The translations under genes and the position numbers were made by a program. Below the pieces are notes generated by a model that did not search any database, was not told where the DNA came from, and worked only from the letters and a program-made list of their open reading frames with translations. Positions 47,409-57,557 of a stretch of 64,000 nucleotides of DNA are shown here, piece after piece (the stretch's first letter is position 1; every line of letters starts with the position of its first letter). The DNA is from an uncultured Rhizobiaceae group bacterium (lineage in GTDB: Bacteria; Pseudomonadota; Alphaproteobacteria; Rhizobiales; Rhizobiaceae). Location: assembly GCA_938010435.1 (NCBI GenBank), contig CALLUS010000009.1:1-64000 (forward strand). The letters are read 5' to 3'.

Positions 47409-49175
47409 ATGTCGATGGACCTGACCATACTTTTTAGCATTCTGGTTGTCCTTTTCGGGATGCTGGTGTGGGGTCGTTTTCGATATGACTTGATTGCTTT
47501 TGTTGCCCTATTGGTCACGGTGTTGGCGGGTATAATTGAACCCAGTAAGGCGTTCGAAGGGTTTGGTCATCCGGCAGTTGTTATCATTGCATTGGTGCTT
47601 ATTGTCTCTCGCGGGTTGATGAACTCGGGTGCAGTTGAATTGATCGCTCAATTTGTCATCAAACCAGACCGCAATCTGAATGCGCATATTGGCATTATGG
47701 CAGTGGCAGGTGCTGCGCTGTCCGCGATCATTAACAATGTCGCAGCACTCGCGTTGCTCATGTCATTGGACATGGATGCAGCACGTAAAGCCAAGCGTGC
47801 TATTTCTTTGACGCTTATGCCCTTGTCATTTGGTACCATTTTGGGCGGCATGATCACGATGATTGGCACACCGCCAAATATCGTGATCGCGCAATACCGT
47901 GAAGATGCTTTTGGCCAACCGTTTCAGATGTTTGACTTCGCGCCTGTAGGTCTAGCTGTTTCACTGGCAGGTATCGCTTATGTTTCATTTATCGGATGGC
48001 GCTTGCTTCCCAAACGGGCTGATGCTGTGTCTTTGGAAGGTGATGCCGGACTTTATGTTGCGGAAGCGCGTGTGAAAGAGGACTCCAAATCTATTGGCCA
48101 AACGGTTGGTGATATCTATCCGTTGGCCAACGAAAATGATGTCACAATTATGGGTCTGGTGCGGCAGGGGAAACGCCTGCCCGGGTTTTCGAAAAATAAA
48201 GAAATCCGCAAGGGTGATTTTCTGGTTCTGGAAGGTGATCCGAAACAAATTGAAGCGCTGATGGGCGCTGCCGAGCTGGACACGATCGGTGCTGAAAAGC
48301 ATGGCGGATTGTTGGGTCGTTCCTTGAGTTTGGTTGAAGCGATTGTTCCAGAGGATGCGCGCATTGTGGGACGCACAACTGAAGCACTGCGACTTGTGGG
48401 TCGGCACGGTGTCACATTGTTGGGTGTTTCACGGCAAGGCAAAAAATTCAGAGACCGTGTCCGTAAATTGCCAATAGAAGCAGGCGACATGTTGTTGTTG
48501 ATCGGGCCGGACGAGAATGTGGCGAGGGCCAGCAATTGGCTTGGCGTGTTGCCGCTTGAAAACCGTCGTATGGAAGTCTTGCAACGCACAAAAGCGTTCA
48601 TCGCCATCGGGCTTTTTGTTGCAGCCATTATGCTGTCGGTTCTCTCCATCACATCGCTTGCGATAGCTTTGGCTATTTGCGTGGTGGGCTATCTCGTCTT
48701 GGGTATTATCGGTGGGCGCGATTTTTACGCTTTGATCGAATGGAAAGTGATTGTGCTTTTAGCCTGTCTGATACCCGTTGGTAGCGCGCTTGAAACCACT
48801 GGTGGCAGTCAATTGATTGCCGAATTGATCGTCACCCAAACATCGAACCTGCCGCCTTGGGGCATCTTGACGATCATTATGATCATCACAATGACGTTGT
48901 CGGATTTTCTCAACAATGTGGCCACCGCGCTCATCACGGCACCTATTGCGGTTAGTGTCGCGCAATCTATCGGGGTTAATCCTGATCCGTTTCTAATGGG
49001 AGTTGCGGTTGCTGCGTCCTGCGCCTTCCTTACCCCAATCGGGCATAAGAACAACACGATCATTATGGGGCCGGGCAATTATCAATTCGGCGACTATTGG
49101 CGCATGGGATTGTTGCTTGAGGTGATCGTGATTGCCGTTGCCGTGCCCACAATTATTTTAGTTTGGCCATTTTAA
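47409..49175 (+). CDS. SLC13-type transporter with two RCK_C domains
   Basis: A 588-residue inner-membrane permease of the ArsB/DASS (SLC13-related) group. Membrane helices occupy residues about 5-205 and 395-588, with the paired hairpin motifs IINNVAALALLMS and DFLNNVATALITAP. Two TrkA-C/RCK_C ligand-binding domains lie between them (about 219-293 and 310-385). This architecture occurs in putative sulfate, dicarboxylate or anion transporters; the substrate is not assignable. It begins 13 bp after lpdA, so transport of a TCA-linked acid is an attractive guess only. An alternative start is ATG 47415. Confidence 0.87.
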   Translation: MSMDLTILFSILVVLFGMLVWGRFRYDLIAFVALLVTVLAGIIEPSKAFEGFGHPAVVIIALVLIVSRGLMNSGAVELIAQFVIKPDRNLNAHIGIMAVAGAALSAIINNVAALALLMSLDMDAARKAKRAISLTLMPLSFGTILGGMITMIGTPPNIVIAQYREDAFGQPFQMFDFAPVGLAVSLAGIAYVSFIGWRLLPKRADAVSLEGDAGLYVAEARVKEDSKSIGQTVGDIYPLANENDVTIMGLVRQGKRLPGFSKNKEIRKGDFLVLEGDPKQIEALMGAAELDTIGAEKHGGLLGRSLSLVEAIVPEDARIVGRTTEALRLVGRHGVTLLGVSRQGKKFRDRVRKLPIEAGDMLLLIGPDENVARASNWLGVLPLENRRMEVLQRTKAFIAIGLFVAAIMLSVLSITSLAIALAICVVGYLVLGIIGGRDFYALIEWKVIVLLACLIPVGSALETTGGSQLIAELIVTQTSNLPPWGILTIIMIITMTLSDFLNNVATALITAPIAVSVAQSIGVNPDPFLMGVAVAASCAFLTPIGHKNNTIIMGPGNYQFGDYWRMGLLLEVIVIAVAVPTIILVWPF

Positions 49176-49340
49176 AACCTAAGTTCTACGATCATATTTG
49201 TGTGTGCATTTTGAGCTTTCAAATCGATCAACTTTTTATGATTACAAATTATATTCTTTCGTGGTCGTCTTCGTTTAACATCGCTTTAAAATAAAAATTG
49301 CCTCCACTCAGACGTTGGAATTAAAGGAATTACGATACCG

Positions 49341-50195
49341 ATGAATCAATTTAAAAAATTACTGACAATGAATGTGGCGATAGCGTTTCTGCTTACTGGT
49401 GTTGTGTATGCAGCAAGCCCGGCAACTGATGAAAAAATTGCGGAGCAACGTGCTGCGCTGGCTAAAAGCACAAAAGACGCAGGTTTTGGCCCTCAATCGC
49501 CGAGGGATATTGATGCGCTTAAGGGCAATAATAAACGCGCGTTCAACGCGGCCCCTGCTTATACAGAGATGAACCTGTGCAATATCCATTTCCATGAAAA
49601 CGCGGAGCACAAAGGCGGTGAGTTTACGACATTCGCCGGCAATGGTGACGGCAAGGGAGCTGGTACCGGATTTATTTATACGGGCCAACTGACAAAGGCA
49701 GAAAAAGCGCCGTACGCGAATAAAGTCGGTGAAGGAAAGTATGGCGATCTTATTCCGGGCGACACCATTGAAGTACATTATGTTCACACAACTGCAAAGG
49801 TTACCCCGGGTCCCACATTGGCTTCCTGTTTGAGTGAATCAATCGGCAATCCGCAACTTCGTGTTGAAACGCAGGTCTATGTTATCGTGAACGATGATAG
49901 CGCTTTGAATTTTGTTGACCTGACGAAGCATGAGATTGTGAATGGCCTGCATCAAGCTATCAATATTCCAAGCAATACGGGTACTGCAGTTCAGTATGAT
50001 GGTTCTACTACGGGGCCCGGTTACAATGAAAAAGGTTCGCCATTTCAAGTCTCATGGAGCGTACGTCCAAAAGTTGCAAAAGTCAGCATATCGTCCGTTG
50101 AGGCTTGGCTAAAAGACAATGCGTTTGATGAAGGTTATGCGCATGGCGTTCGTAATCTGGTGACCAATCCGGATCTGCTTTCTGACATCAAGTAG
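49341..50195 (+). CDS. Delta-class carbonic anhydrase, exported
   Basis: A 284-residue precursor with a signal peptide (residues about 1-24, ending VVYAAS). The motif NLCNIHFHENAEHKGGEF (about residues 76-93) supplies the three-histidine zinc site (H-x-H plus a later His), characteristic of delta carbonic anhydrases first known from diatoms and dinoflagellates; a downstream EVHYVHTTAK is also conserved. Cys79 may pair with a Cys in LASCLSE. Predicted periplasmic interconversion of CO2 and bicarbonate. The gene stands alone with 165 bp upstream and its own terminator. Confidence 0.82.
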   Translation: MNQFKKLLTMNVAIAFLLTGVVYAASPATDEKIAEQRAALAKSTKDAGFGPQSPRDIDALKGNNKRAFNAAPAYTEMNLCNIHFHENAEHKGGEFTTFAGNGDGKGAGTGFIYTGQLTKAEKAPYANKVGEGKYGDLIPGDTIEVHYVHTTAKVTPGPTLASCLSESIGNPQLRVETQVYVIVNDDSALNFVDLTKHEIVNGLHQAINIPSNTGTAVQYDGSTTGPGYNEKGSPFQVSWSVRPKVAKVSISSVEAWLKDNAFDEGYAHGVRNLVTNPDLLSDIK

Positions 50196-50224
50196 TTAAG
50201 TTCAATTATGATTTAGCATAAAAG

Positions 50225-50265
50225 AAAGGCCTCATTCTGTTTGAACGAGGCCTTTTCTATTTTTG
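50225..50265. terminator. Terminator between the carbonic anhydrase and the convergent small gene
   Basis: AAAGGCCTC (50225-50233) pairs with GAGGCCTTT (50247-50255); the stem extends by three more pairs past one mismatch. TTTTCTATTTTT follows on the plus strand, and CTTTCTTTTATG follows on the minus strand, so it may work in both directions. Confidence 0.88.
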
Positions 50266-50280
50266 AGCGATCTGGTCGAT

Positions 50281-50508
50281 TTAGTCGATTGATTTATCAA
50301 ACCTCTTGTCTGCTGCTTCAGTTTCTTTCTTCTCTTCAAAGATTGGTGTTTTTGAAGGAATGTAGGTTGAAGAAGTTTTCTCAGTTTTTACAATCAACGA
50401 TGCTACCTGTTCCGGCTTATCAACCGATGCAGATTTACCGTAGCTGCATGCGAGAGCAGGGCTGGCAATGAGGGCTGATGCAAACAAAGTTGCTATAAGT
50501 GTTTTCAC
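50281..50508 (-). CDS. Small exported protein, 75 aa
   Basis: Unrecognised. GTG 50508 is chosen because GGAGA lies 8 nt upstream and it yields a standard signal peptide (MKTLIATLFASALIASPALA, then CSYGKS). A Cys directly follows the AxA cleavage site, though the sequence is not a clear lipobox. The mature part (about 55 residues) is charged, rich in Lys, Glu and Ser/Thr, and probably disordered. Confidence 0.62.
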   Translation of the reverse strand: MKTLIATLFASALIASPALACSYGKSASVDKPEQVASLIVKTEKTSSTYIPSKTPIFEEKKETEAADKRFDKSID

Positions 50509-50617
50509 GGGATCGTCTCCTCTTGAGTTGAAGATACCCTTCAAGGTTAACATCCAATCATCGAAATTCCAAAATCACCAAACTGTGGCAATTCGGAACA
50601 GTCTGCGTCTTGTGTGA

Positions 50618-50914
50618 TTAATACCCGCAAGTTTGGTCAGCTGCTTTTAACGCATCACGGTAACAGCGGTTTCGGGAAGAGCAGTAAAGGCGTTCGACTT
50701 TGGAATAGGTCATGATGCCGGCTTTCACTTTGCCATTAGCCCGTTTTCCGCAACGAAGCGTGATTTCAACAATCAGGCCCATATCGTGGGTCATTTCGAT
50801 GAACGAATCCTTGTTGTTGAAACCGGGGTACTGACGGAAGTCCGCTGCACTGGCGAAAGTGGCTGATGCAACGGTTGTTGTAGCAAGTGTAGCGGCGATC
50901 AAAAGTGTACGCAT
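50618..50914 (-). CDS. Small exported Cys-containing protein, 98 aa
   Basis: Unrecognised family. The signal peptide is clear (residues 1-23, ending ASAAD). The mature domain (about 75 residues) has four Cys (TLRCGKR, LYCSSR, RCYRD, QTCGY), suggesting two disulfides in a compact periplasmic fold. It lies between another small exported protein and a TraB/GumN gene, all on the minus strand but with gaps over 100 bp. Confidence 0.72.
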   Translation of the reverse strand: MRTLLIAATLATTTVASATFASAADFRQYPGFNNKDSFIEMTHDMGLIVEITLRCGKRANGKVKAGIMTYSKVERLYCSSRNRCYRDALKAADQTCGY

Positions 50915-51022
50915 TTAGAGGGTCCTCGTGTGCAGTGCGCTGTGCGCTTGCACGTGAGGTTGCAACCTTTATGCCACCTGAATTGACCTATTCTGTATCA
51001 AAATGAAACAATGGGTGTCATC

Positions 51023-52051
51023 TTATGGAGTGACCCGTGTCACCTTGTACCCTTTTTGAACCAAGATATTGGCAATGCCTTTTTCCCCAGGCAAGTGTAA
51101 TGCGCCTACCGCAATGAAGGCCTTTCCTTTTTCCAGCAATGGAATGGACGCATCTACCATGGAAACATTTCGTGCGTCTACGATCACCTGTTGGAACTCT
51201 GCATAGTCTGCATTGTCTTCCGCTTTTACAAAACCATTTTCACCAACCCTGCGCATCAACGCCCAAATGGTGGCTGTGTCTTCTTTTACATAAAGCTGGA
51301 TCATTGTTTCAAATAAATCGTCCATGCGGCTGCCGAGACGCACGGATTGTAACAGCCCACTCAGTGCAAAACTTTCGGGTAGGCTTGCCATGGCTTGCAT
51401 TTGATTCTCCAAAGTTTCCAAAGCGATGAGCTCTTTATTTGAAGCTTTTGCATCCAAGCCAAGTTTCATGTCGAGGAATGGTGCCTGCGCGCGTTTGCGC
51501 GCCAATTCGCATGCTGGCAGGGCGAGTGATCCCATCAAGGCCCAGGGTTTCATTTTGCTAGCCACATTCCACGGTAGACCGAGTTTTTTCTCCACCAGTG
51601 CTCTTACAGCCGCAGCTTCTTCCGGCTTCAATTTTGTGTCAAGGTTTTCAGCACCAGAATACATTGTATATTGCAAAATACTGAAAGCTTTAGCGGCCAT
51701 CGCTTTTGGATCAATGATTTCAGTGATTTCAAGCGCGAGTGAAGCACTGCCATCAAATGCAGCTTGGGCGCCTGGTTTCAACTTCAACATTCTGGGATCG
51801 GAAAGATGCATTGTGCCGAATAGATAAGACGGAGCAATACCATCCTTTTCAATTTTCCACGTCAATCCTTTACCAAATAAAATACCTGCCGCTTCTGTTT
51901 TCAGACTAGCAGCAATTTTTGGTGCTTGCTTTTCAATCGTGGGCAACAGGTTTTGGCCAGTGCAAACTACAGCTTCATCTGCTGCAAAAGAGGGCTGGAA
52001 TGAGGCAAGCGAAATGGCGACTGCGAGAACGAATTTATGACGTGTTTTCAT
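51023..52051 (-). CDS. TraB/GumN-family protein, exported
   Basis: A 342-residue precursor with signal peptide (residues 1-24, ending PSFAAD). The TraB/GumN (Tiki-like) fold is indicated by the two GxxH motifs: SYLFGTMHLSDPRML near residue 72 and FIAVGALHLPGEKGI near residue 318, plus the Glu in LALEITEI. Relatives in animals are metalloproteases, but activity in bacteria is unproven. ATG 52051 lies 4 bp beyond the xerC stop, so the gene is the second in a xerC operon. Confidence 0.87.
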   Translation of the reverse strand: MKTRHKFVLAVAISLASFQPSFAADEAVVCTGQNLLPTIEKQAPKIAASLKTEAAGILFGKGLTWKIEKDGIAPSYLFGTMHLSDPRMLKLKPGAQAAFDGSASLALEITEIIDPKAMAAKAFSILQYTMYSGAENLDTKLKPEEAAAVRALVEKKLGLPWNVASKMKPWALMGSLALPACELARKRAQAPFLDMKLGLDAKASNKELIALETLENQMQAMASLPESFALSGLLQSVRLGSRMDDLFETMIQLYVKEDTATIWALMRRVGENGFVKAEDNADYAEFQQVIVDARNVSMVDASIPLLEKGKAFIAVGALHLPGEKGIANILVQKGYKVTRVTP

Positions 52052-52055
52052 GATG

Positions 52056-53030
52056 TCAGGCGCGGGGATGTGCCGCACTCCATGTTTTTAAAAGGGCTTC
52101 GGTGTCGACGGCGGTGTATTTCTGTGTAGTGGACAAGCTGGCGTGTCCAAGCAATTCCTGAATGGTTCGAAGGTCACCGCCATTGCCTAACAAATGTGTG
52201 GCAAAGGAATGGCGCATAGCGTGAGGTGTGGCGGTATCAGGTAAGCCTAATGCGCCGCGCATCAAACGCATAGATTTTTGAATTATGGCGGTTTGCACTG
52301 GTCCGCCGCGCGCACCGCGAAACAAAACGTCATCACTGTGTAATGTGTAGGGGCAGAGCTTGAGATAATGATCGAGTGCTTCGCACACAACAGGTAGAAC
52401 AGGAACCAAACGGGTTTTGCCACCCTTACCTAAAATACGCAGGGAATCAGCCCTTGCGCACGGTTTAGAATTGTTGCGCAATGCGAAATCTTCAAGGGTC
52501 AAACCAAGGGCTTCTGAAATCCGCAACCCGCACCCGTAAAGCAGGGTCATGAGAGCTGCGTCACGGGCAGCTATCCATGGAGTTGCATGCATTTGTTCCG
52601 TGTGTTTGGTCAGCTGCATGGCTTCTTGTGCCGTGACCGGTTTTGGCAATGTGACCGGTTGTTTGGGTGCACGCATGGCTTTCAAACCAGCGCTTGAAGC
52701 TTTACCCTGTTTTTCAAGGTAGTGCACGAAAGAACGAATGCCCGCCAAGTCACGAGCTAAAGTGCGTGCACCGTTTCCAGCGTCGCGACGTTTGGCCAGA
52801 TAGCCACGTAATTGCAGTGGTTTGAGGTTTGCAAAATCACCTACGCGCGGCGGATAACCCAGATAGTGAGTCATGTGCACACAAAATTGGCGCAGGTCAC
52901 GTTCGTAAGCATCGAGCGTTTTTTCAGCCATACGCCGTTCAGCTGACAAATGAATTAGCCAAGCTTTGCGCTCTGCCATCAAACAGGGTGCAGCGGGAAT
53001 GAGAATTTCGGTTTCAGTTTTGGCGGCCAT
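52056..53030 (-). CDS. xerC: Tyrosine recombinase XerC
   Basis: Resolves chromosome dimers at dif with XerD, activated by FtsK. The 324-residue protein has the SAM-like N-terminal core-binding domain (residues 25-115) and the catalytic domain with the complete set: Arg in GCGLRISEAL, Lys in GKGGKTRLVP, His-Arg in HAMRHSFATHL, His in LLGHASLST and nucleophile Tyr in TQKYTAVD. Assignment to XerC and not XerD rests on its neighbourhood (near priA, fsa and atp), as in relatives. Confidence 0.9.
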   Translation of the reverse strand: MAAKTETEILIPAAPCLMAERKAWLIHLSAERRMAEKTLDAYERDLRQFCVHMTHYLGYPPRVGDFANLKPLQLRGYLAKRRDAGNGARTLARDLAGIRSFVHYLEKQGKASSAGLKAMRAPKQPVTLPKPVTAQEAMQLTKHTEQMHATPWIAARDAALMTLLYGCGLRISEALGLTLEDFALRNNSKPCARADSLRILGKGGKTRLVPVLPVVCEALDHYLKLCPYTLHSDDVLFRGARGGPVQTAIIQKSMRLMRGALGLPDTATPHAMRHSFATHLLGNGGDLRTIQELLGHASLSTTQKYTAVDTEALLKTWSAAHPRA

Positions 53031-53078
53031 AGCAACAGTTGTGCCATGGCGAGGGTTATTATTGGGTGAAGACTGATG

Positions 53079-53516
53079 TTAAACAGTTGACGTTTTAGCA
53101 CTTCGCGCAGCTAGAATAACGGGCAATGCGATCATGATGAGAAATGTGACATTGGCGAATACATTAAATGTCACGCCTGCCAGTACAGATCCGATGCCAT
53201 CGACGACAAACCAAGTGAAGGTTGTTGCCAATATCATACGACTACCAACAGCTTGTTCTGAAGCGTAGATATGAACGGTCATCATATACACCGCCATACC
53301 AAAGCTTGCGGTTAGACCACCTGTGATTGCAGTGAGCAAGCGGGTTTCAGTGGCTGCAAAACTCTGTGCCCCGTCCATTGGAAAGACAATGAAATCAATT
53401 AAGGAGAGCGTGATGTGGGCGAGGGGGTCAATCGTTCCCCAACTGAAAAGGGCGCCAAGGATGATCAGCGAGATTGAAGAAATTTTGAGCCATGTTGTTG
53501 CAGCTTGATGTGTCAT
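53079..53516 (-). CDS. Four-helix integral membrane protein
   Basis: Unrecognised 145-residue hydrophobic protein with four membrane helices (about residues 10-32, 58-82, 90-112 and 115-138). Helix 4 is followed by a short basic tail. It is divergent from an XRE-type regulator gene, a layout that often marks the regulator's target. No transport or enzymatic motif is visible. Confidence 0.75.
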   Translation of the reverse strand: MTHQAATTWLKISSISLIILGALFSWGTIDPLAHITLSLIDFIVFPMDGAQSFAATETRLLTAITGGLTASFGMAVYMMTVHIYASEQAVGSRMILATTFTWFVVDGIGSVLAGVTFNVFANVTFLIMIALPVILAARSAKTSTV

Positions 53517-53648
53517 TGTTCATCTCCTTTTTATCAGAACCTAGAAAACATGGAGGATTGTGGTGAGGCAAAACAATTACCTTGCAGGTAAGTGCGGAAC
53601 GGTCATTTCAGGTTATGCTGGATGGAGATTTGTAATAGAGATCAACAG

Positions 53649-54413
53649 ATGAGTGTATCCTTTGGTACCGTATTGAAAGATTGGCGGACGCAGCGACGTG
53701 TTAGTCAGCTTGATCTCGCATTGTCCGCAAATGTGTCTTCGCGACATATATCGTTTTTGGAAACGGGACGTTCTCGGCCAAGCCAATCCATGGTTTTGCG
53801 CTTGTGCGATGAACTTGAAGTGCCGCGACAAGCGCGCAATCAGTTTCTCGCCTCTGCTGGTTTAGCTCCTGCCTATAAAAGCCGCGACCTTTCCGAAGAG
53901 GATATGGTTCCGGCTCAACAAGCAGTGGATTGGATGTTGGAACGCCATGCACCTTTTCCTGCCTTGGCCATGGATCGTCACTGGAATGTGACAGCGCTCA
54001 ACTCTACGGCTCAGTTGTTGTTGGTTGGTATGGGCGTGTCTGTGGGAAGCAGTTTGCTGAATGTGCTCACTGAAAATGAAAACGTGCGTGAAGCGATTAT
54101 CAACTTGGACGAGGTGATTGCTCACACAATCGTGCGCCTTCGCACGGAAAGCACTTATCTTGGTGGTGATGATATATTGGATGAAGTGGTTGTGAAATTG
54201 CTGCGCCGGAATATATCAACGGCTCACGACAAGGTAAGTGTAATGCCCGCCTTCATTCCCGCCCGTTACATGTTGAACGGGCAAGAGTTTTCGTTCTTCT
54301 CCACATTCACGCAGTTCGGCAGCGCAGAAGACATTACCTTGTCTGAAATGAAAATCGAAATGATGTTTCCAGCAGATGAGAACACCCGAGCGTTGTTAAT
54401 GGCGCTGGACTGA
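53649..54413 (+). CDS. XRE-family regulator with MmyB-like ligand domain
   Basis: A 254-residue transcription factor. The helix-turn-helix is at residues about 8-62 (LKDWRTQRRVSQLDLALSA, then SSRHISFLETGRSRPSQ), followed by a C-terminal PAS-like MmyB domain (AMDRHWNVTALNSTAQLLL) that usually senses lipophilic ligands. ATG 53649 gives the family N-terminus; the open frame begins earlier. It is divergent from the four-helix membrane protein by 132 bp and probably controls it. Confidence 0.86.
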   Translation: MSVSFGTVLKDWRTQRRVSQLDLALSANVSSRHISFLETGRSRPSQSMVLRLCDELEVPRQARNQFLASAGLAPAYKSRDLSEEDMVPAQQAVDWMLERHAPFPALAMDRHWNVTALNSTAQLLLVGMGVSVGSSLLNVLTENENVREAIINLDEVIAHTIVRLRTESTYLGGDDILDEVVVKLLRRNISTAHDKVSVMPAFIPARYMLNGQEFSFFSTFTQFGSAEDITLSEMKIEMMFPADENTRALLMALD

Positions 54414-54432
54414 TCATCTGCTGGAAAAATGG

Positions 54433-55083
54433 TCAGATACTCTGCCCTGTTTTTGCCCAGTCAGCCAAGAAATCTTCTAAGCCTTTGTCGGTCAGGGGGT
54501 GCTTCACCAGTTTTTCGATTGTGCTTGGTGGCAGTGTCGCCACGTCTGCGCCGGCAATGGCGCAATCTTTGACGTGGTTTACGGTGCGGATTGATGCAGC
54601 AAGAATTTCAGTTTCAAACATATAGTTGTCGTAGATTGCACGGATTTCTTCGATCAATTCCATGCCATCAATAGCCATGTCGTCCAGACGGCCAATGAAG
54701 GGTGACACATAAGTTGCGCCAGCTTTGGCAACCAACAGGGCTTGGTTTGCTGAAAAACAGAGCGTCATGTTGGTTTTAAAACCTTCATCCACAAGCGTCT
54801 TACAAGCACGTACACCGTCCATGGTGATTGGTAGTTTGATGCAAATGTTTTTCGCGATCTTAGCCAGTTCGCGGCCTTCCTTGAGCATAGTGTCATAATC
54901 AGTGGCAACTACTTCGCCGGACACCGGACCTTCAACAATATCGCAAATTTCAGCCAACACTTCTTTGACGTCGCGGCCGGATTTCAGAATCAGCGAAGGG
55001 TTCGTGGTCACACCATCAAGAAGCCCGGTAGCGTTCCATTCGCGGATTTCATCCACAACTGCGGTATCAAGGAAAAATTTCAT
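54433..55083 (-). CDS. fsa: Transaldolase / fructose-6-phosphate aldolase-like
   Basis: A 216-residue class-I aldolase of the small transaldolase (TalC/MipB/FSA) subfamily. The substrate loop [12 protein letters not shown], Schiff-base Lys in NICIKLPIT, and [12 protein letters not shown] then [11 protein letters not shown] are diagnostic. Small transaldolases and fructose-6-phosphate aldolases cannot be separated reliably by eye. It is divergent from priA by 95 bp. Confidence 0.92.
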   Translation of the reverse strand: MKFFLDTAVVDEIREWNATGLLDGVTTNPSLILKSGRDVKEVLAEICDIVEGPVSGEVVATDYDTMLKEGRELAKIAKNICIKLPITMDGVRACKTLVDEGFKTNMTLCFSANQALLVAKAGATYVSPFIGRLDDMAIDGMELIEEIRAIYDNYMFETEILAASIRTVNHVKDCAIAGADVATLPPSTIEKLVKHPLTDKGLEDFLADWAKTGQSI

Positions 55084-55178
55084 GTCTCGTCTCCGGTTTC
55101 TTTTTTCGCATTTCTGCCCATAAAGGGCATGCTGTTGATCACTATTGTAAACGAGGTGGCGGGCAGCGTCACCCGCTA

Positions 55179-57416
55179 ATGCCCGTATTCAAGGAAATTG
55201 ATGTGTCAGATATAATGGAACTGGATTTGGAGGACGTGCCTGATGTGGTTTCTGTCTTGCTGCCAATCCCGGCTGACCGCCCGTATTCTTATGCCGTGCC
55301 GGACGGTCTGCAACTGGCGCCCGGTGACTTCGTGCAAGTGCCTTTGGGGCCACGGAAAGTTGCAGCAGTTGTCTGGGATGAACCTGAAATATCCGCTAAA
55401 GCGATTGACCCGAAAAAATTGCGGCCCATAGAACAAAAGTTCGATTGTCCTCCATTGGCGATTGAAACGCGCAAGTTTGTGGACTGGGTGGCACATTATA
55501 CAGTGTCGCCTGCGGGCATGGTATTGCGATCTGTGTTGCGCGCACCCGGTGCGCTTGACCCAGAGATACCCATGGAAGGGTTGCGCTACAACGGCGGAGA
55601 ACCCGAACGATTGACCGATGCGCGGCGGCGGGTTCTGGAATTGCTGCGCGAACAGGATGGTATGGCATGGACAAAATCCGGCCTTGCCCATGCTGCCGGC
55701 ACGAGTTCATCTGTTGTGGATGGTTTAGTGAAGCAAGATCTGTTCGAAAAGATATTGATTCCCGCGCCTGCCGTGGTGGCATTGCCTGATGTACAGTTCC
55801 AAAGCGTGCCGCTCAATCCTGAACAAGCAGAAGCCGCCGAAGTTTTGGTTGAGGCAGTGCAAACGCAGAAATTTCAGACTGTGCTTCTGGATGGGGTGAC
55901 AGGGTCTGGCAAAACCGAAGTTTATTTTGAAGCGATTGCCGCAGCTTTAAAGCAAGATAAGCAAGTGCTGATCTTGCTGCCGGAGATTGCTCTTACATCC
56001 TCCTTTTTGGAACGGTTTGAAGAACGATTTGGCGCGCCACCTGCTCAGTGGCATTCGGAAATTGCACCGAAAATGCGTGAGCGTGTTTGGCGACAAGTGG
56101 CGACAGGACAAATCCGTGTCGTGGCTGGAGCACGGTCGGCACTGTTTTTACCGTTTCAGAATTTAGGTTTGATTGTTGTCGATGAAGAACATGACACTGC
56201 TTACAAACAAGAAGACCGTGTTTTTTACAACGCCCGTGATATGGCGGTGGTGCGTGCATCTCTTGGAAATATGACGTGTGTTTTGTCTTCTGCCACACCG
56301 TCAATTGAAAGCCGGGTCAATGGCGAGGCGGGGCGATACAAACATGTGAAAATGATCAATCGGCACGGTGATGCCGTGTTGCCTGATTTGACGACGATTG
56401 ATATGCGCAAAGACCCACCGGCGCGAGGAAAGTTTTTGTCGCCTGTTTTGATGAAGGCGATGACGGATTCGTTGTCGCGCGGTGAACAGGCTCTGTTGTT
56501 TCTCAACCGCCGTGGTTATGCACCTCTTACTCTTTGTCGTGTCTGCGGCTTCCGGTTTGAATGCAATAATTGTTCTGCATGGCTGGTAGAACACCGTTTC
56601 CGCAATCAATTGCAGTGTCATCATTGCGGTCACAACGAGCAAGTGCCTGAGGCTTGTCCGGGTTGTGGGACACTGGATCATCTCGTGGCTTGCGGTCCGG
56701 GCGTTGAGCGTTTGGCAGAGGAAGTGGATGAAAGGTTCCCGGATGCTCGCATTGTGTTGTTGTCTTCTGACATCTTGGGAGGCGTGGCGCGCTTACGGTT
56801 GGAATTAGATGCTATTGCTAAAGGCGACGCTGACATTGTCATTGGCACGCAATTGGTGGCTAAAGGGCACAATTTTCCACTGATGACATGTGTCGGTGTG
56901 GTGGATGCGGATTTGGGCTTAGCTAATGGCGACCCTCGTGCTGCAGAGCGGACATTTCAACTGCTGTCGCAGGTGACGGGCCGTGCCGGGCGGGCCGGGG
57001 GTAAGTCAGTTGGCTTGTTACAAACTTATGCGCCAGAGCATCCCGTTATTGATGCGATAGCTTCAGGCGACCGTGAAGCTTTTTATGACCGAGAAATAGC
57101 CTTGCGTCAAAGTTCCGGTCTGCCTCCTTTTGCGCGATTGGTGGCCCTGATTATATCTGGAACAGACAAGCGCGACGTTGAGGCCCATGCGAAGAGTTTG
57201 AAATTTGCTGCGCCGAAAACAAATGGTGTGATGATACTTGGTCCGGCCGAGGCTCCGATGGCATTGGTGCGCGGACGTTTCCGTTATCGCCTTTTGGTAC
57301 ACACGCAAAAGACATTCGATGTGCAAGTCTATCTGCGGACATGGCTCAAACAGGGACCCAAAGAGCGAGGCTCCCTGCGAGTCCAAATTGATGTAGATCC
57401 GCAGAGTTTTCTTTAA
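55179..57416 (+). CDS. priA: Primosomal protein N', helicase PriA
   Basis: Restarts stalled replication forks. The 745-residue protein has an N-terminal 3'-end-binding domain, Walker [16 protein letters not shown], the DEEH box [15 protein letters not shown], a zinc-binding region with eight Cys arranged as four CxxC pairs ([13 protein letters not shown], later CHHCG and CPGCG), and helicase motifs through [10 protein letters not shown]. The start at 55179 adds an acidic N-terminal stretch; Met13 is an alternative. Confidence 0.96.
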   Translation: MPVFKEIDVSDIMELDLEDVPDVVSVLLPIPADRPYSYAVPDGLQLAPGDFVQVPLGPRKVAAVVWDEPEISAKAIDPKKLRPIEQKFDCPPLAIETRKFVDWVAHYTVSPAGMVLRSVLRAPGALDPEIPMEGLRYNGGEPERLTDARRRVLELLREQDGMAWTKSGLAHAAGTSSSVVDGLVKQDLFEKILIPAPAVVALPDVQFQSVPLNPEQAEAAEVLVEAVQTQKFQTVLLDGVTGSGKTEVYFEAIAAALKQDKQVLILLPEIALTSSFLERFEERFGAPPAQWHSEIAPKMRERVWRQVATGQIRVVAGARSALFLPFQNLGLIVVDEEHDTAYKQEDRVFYNARDMAVVRASLGNMTCVLSSATPSIESRVNGEAGRYKHVKMINRHGDAVLPDLTTIDMRKDPPARGKFLSPVLMKAMTDSLSRGEQALLFLNRRGYAPLTLCRVCGFRFECNNCSAWLVEHRFRNQLQCHHCGHNEQVPEACPGCGTLDHLVACGPGVERLAEEVDERFPDARIVLLSSDILGGVARLRLELDAIAKGDADIVIGTQLVAKGHNFPLMTCVGVVDADLGLANGDPRAAERTFQLLSQVTGRAGRAGGKSVGLLQTYAPEHPVIDAIASGDREAFYDREIALRQSSGLPPFARLVALIISGTDKRDVEAHAKSLKFAAPKTNGVMILGPAEAPMALVRGRFRYRLLVHTQKTFDVQVYLRTWLKQGPKERGSLRVQIDVDPQSFL

Positions 57417-57557
57417 TGACTGCAATCACTCACCATAAATTACTCCAGCCTTTAATAGTATTCCCATGACTGGAGCCCAAGCAGACCTTTAAACCTTTGG
57501 TAAGGCTATCTTTGTATGAGTTAACCAATATTTTTGTCGCAATTACGGAACTTTTCA

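Noticed and set aside
57440-57480. CTCCAG...CTGGAG as terminator after priA
   Set aside because: Only a 6-bp stem with a loop of about 20 nt and no T-tract.
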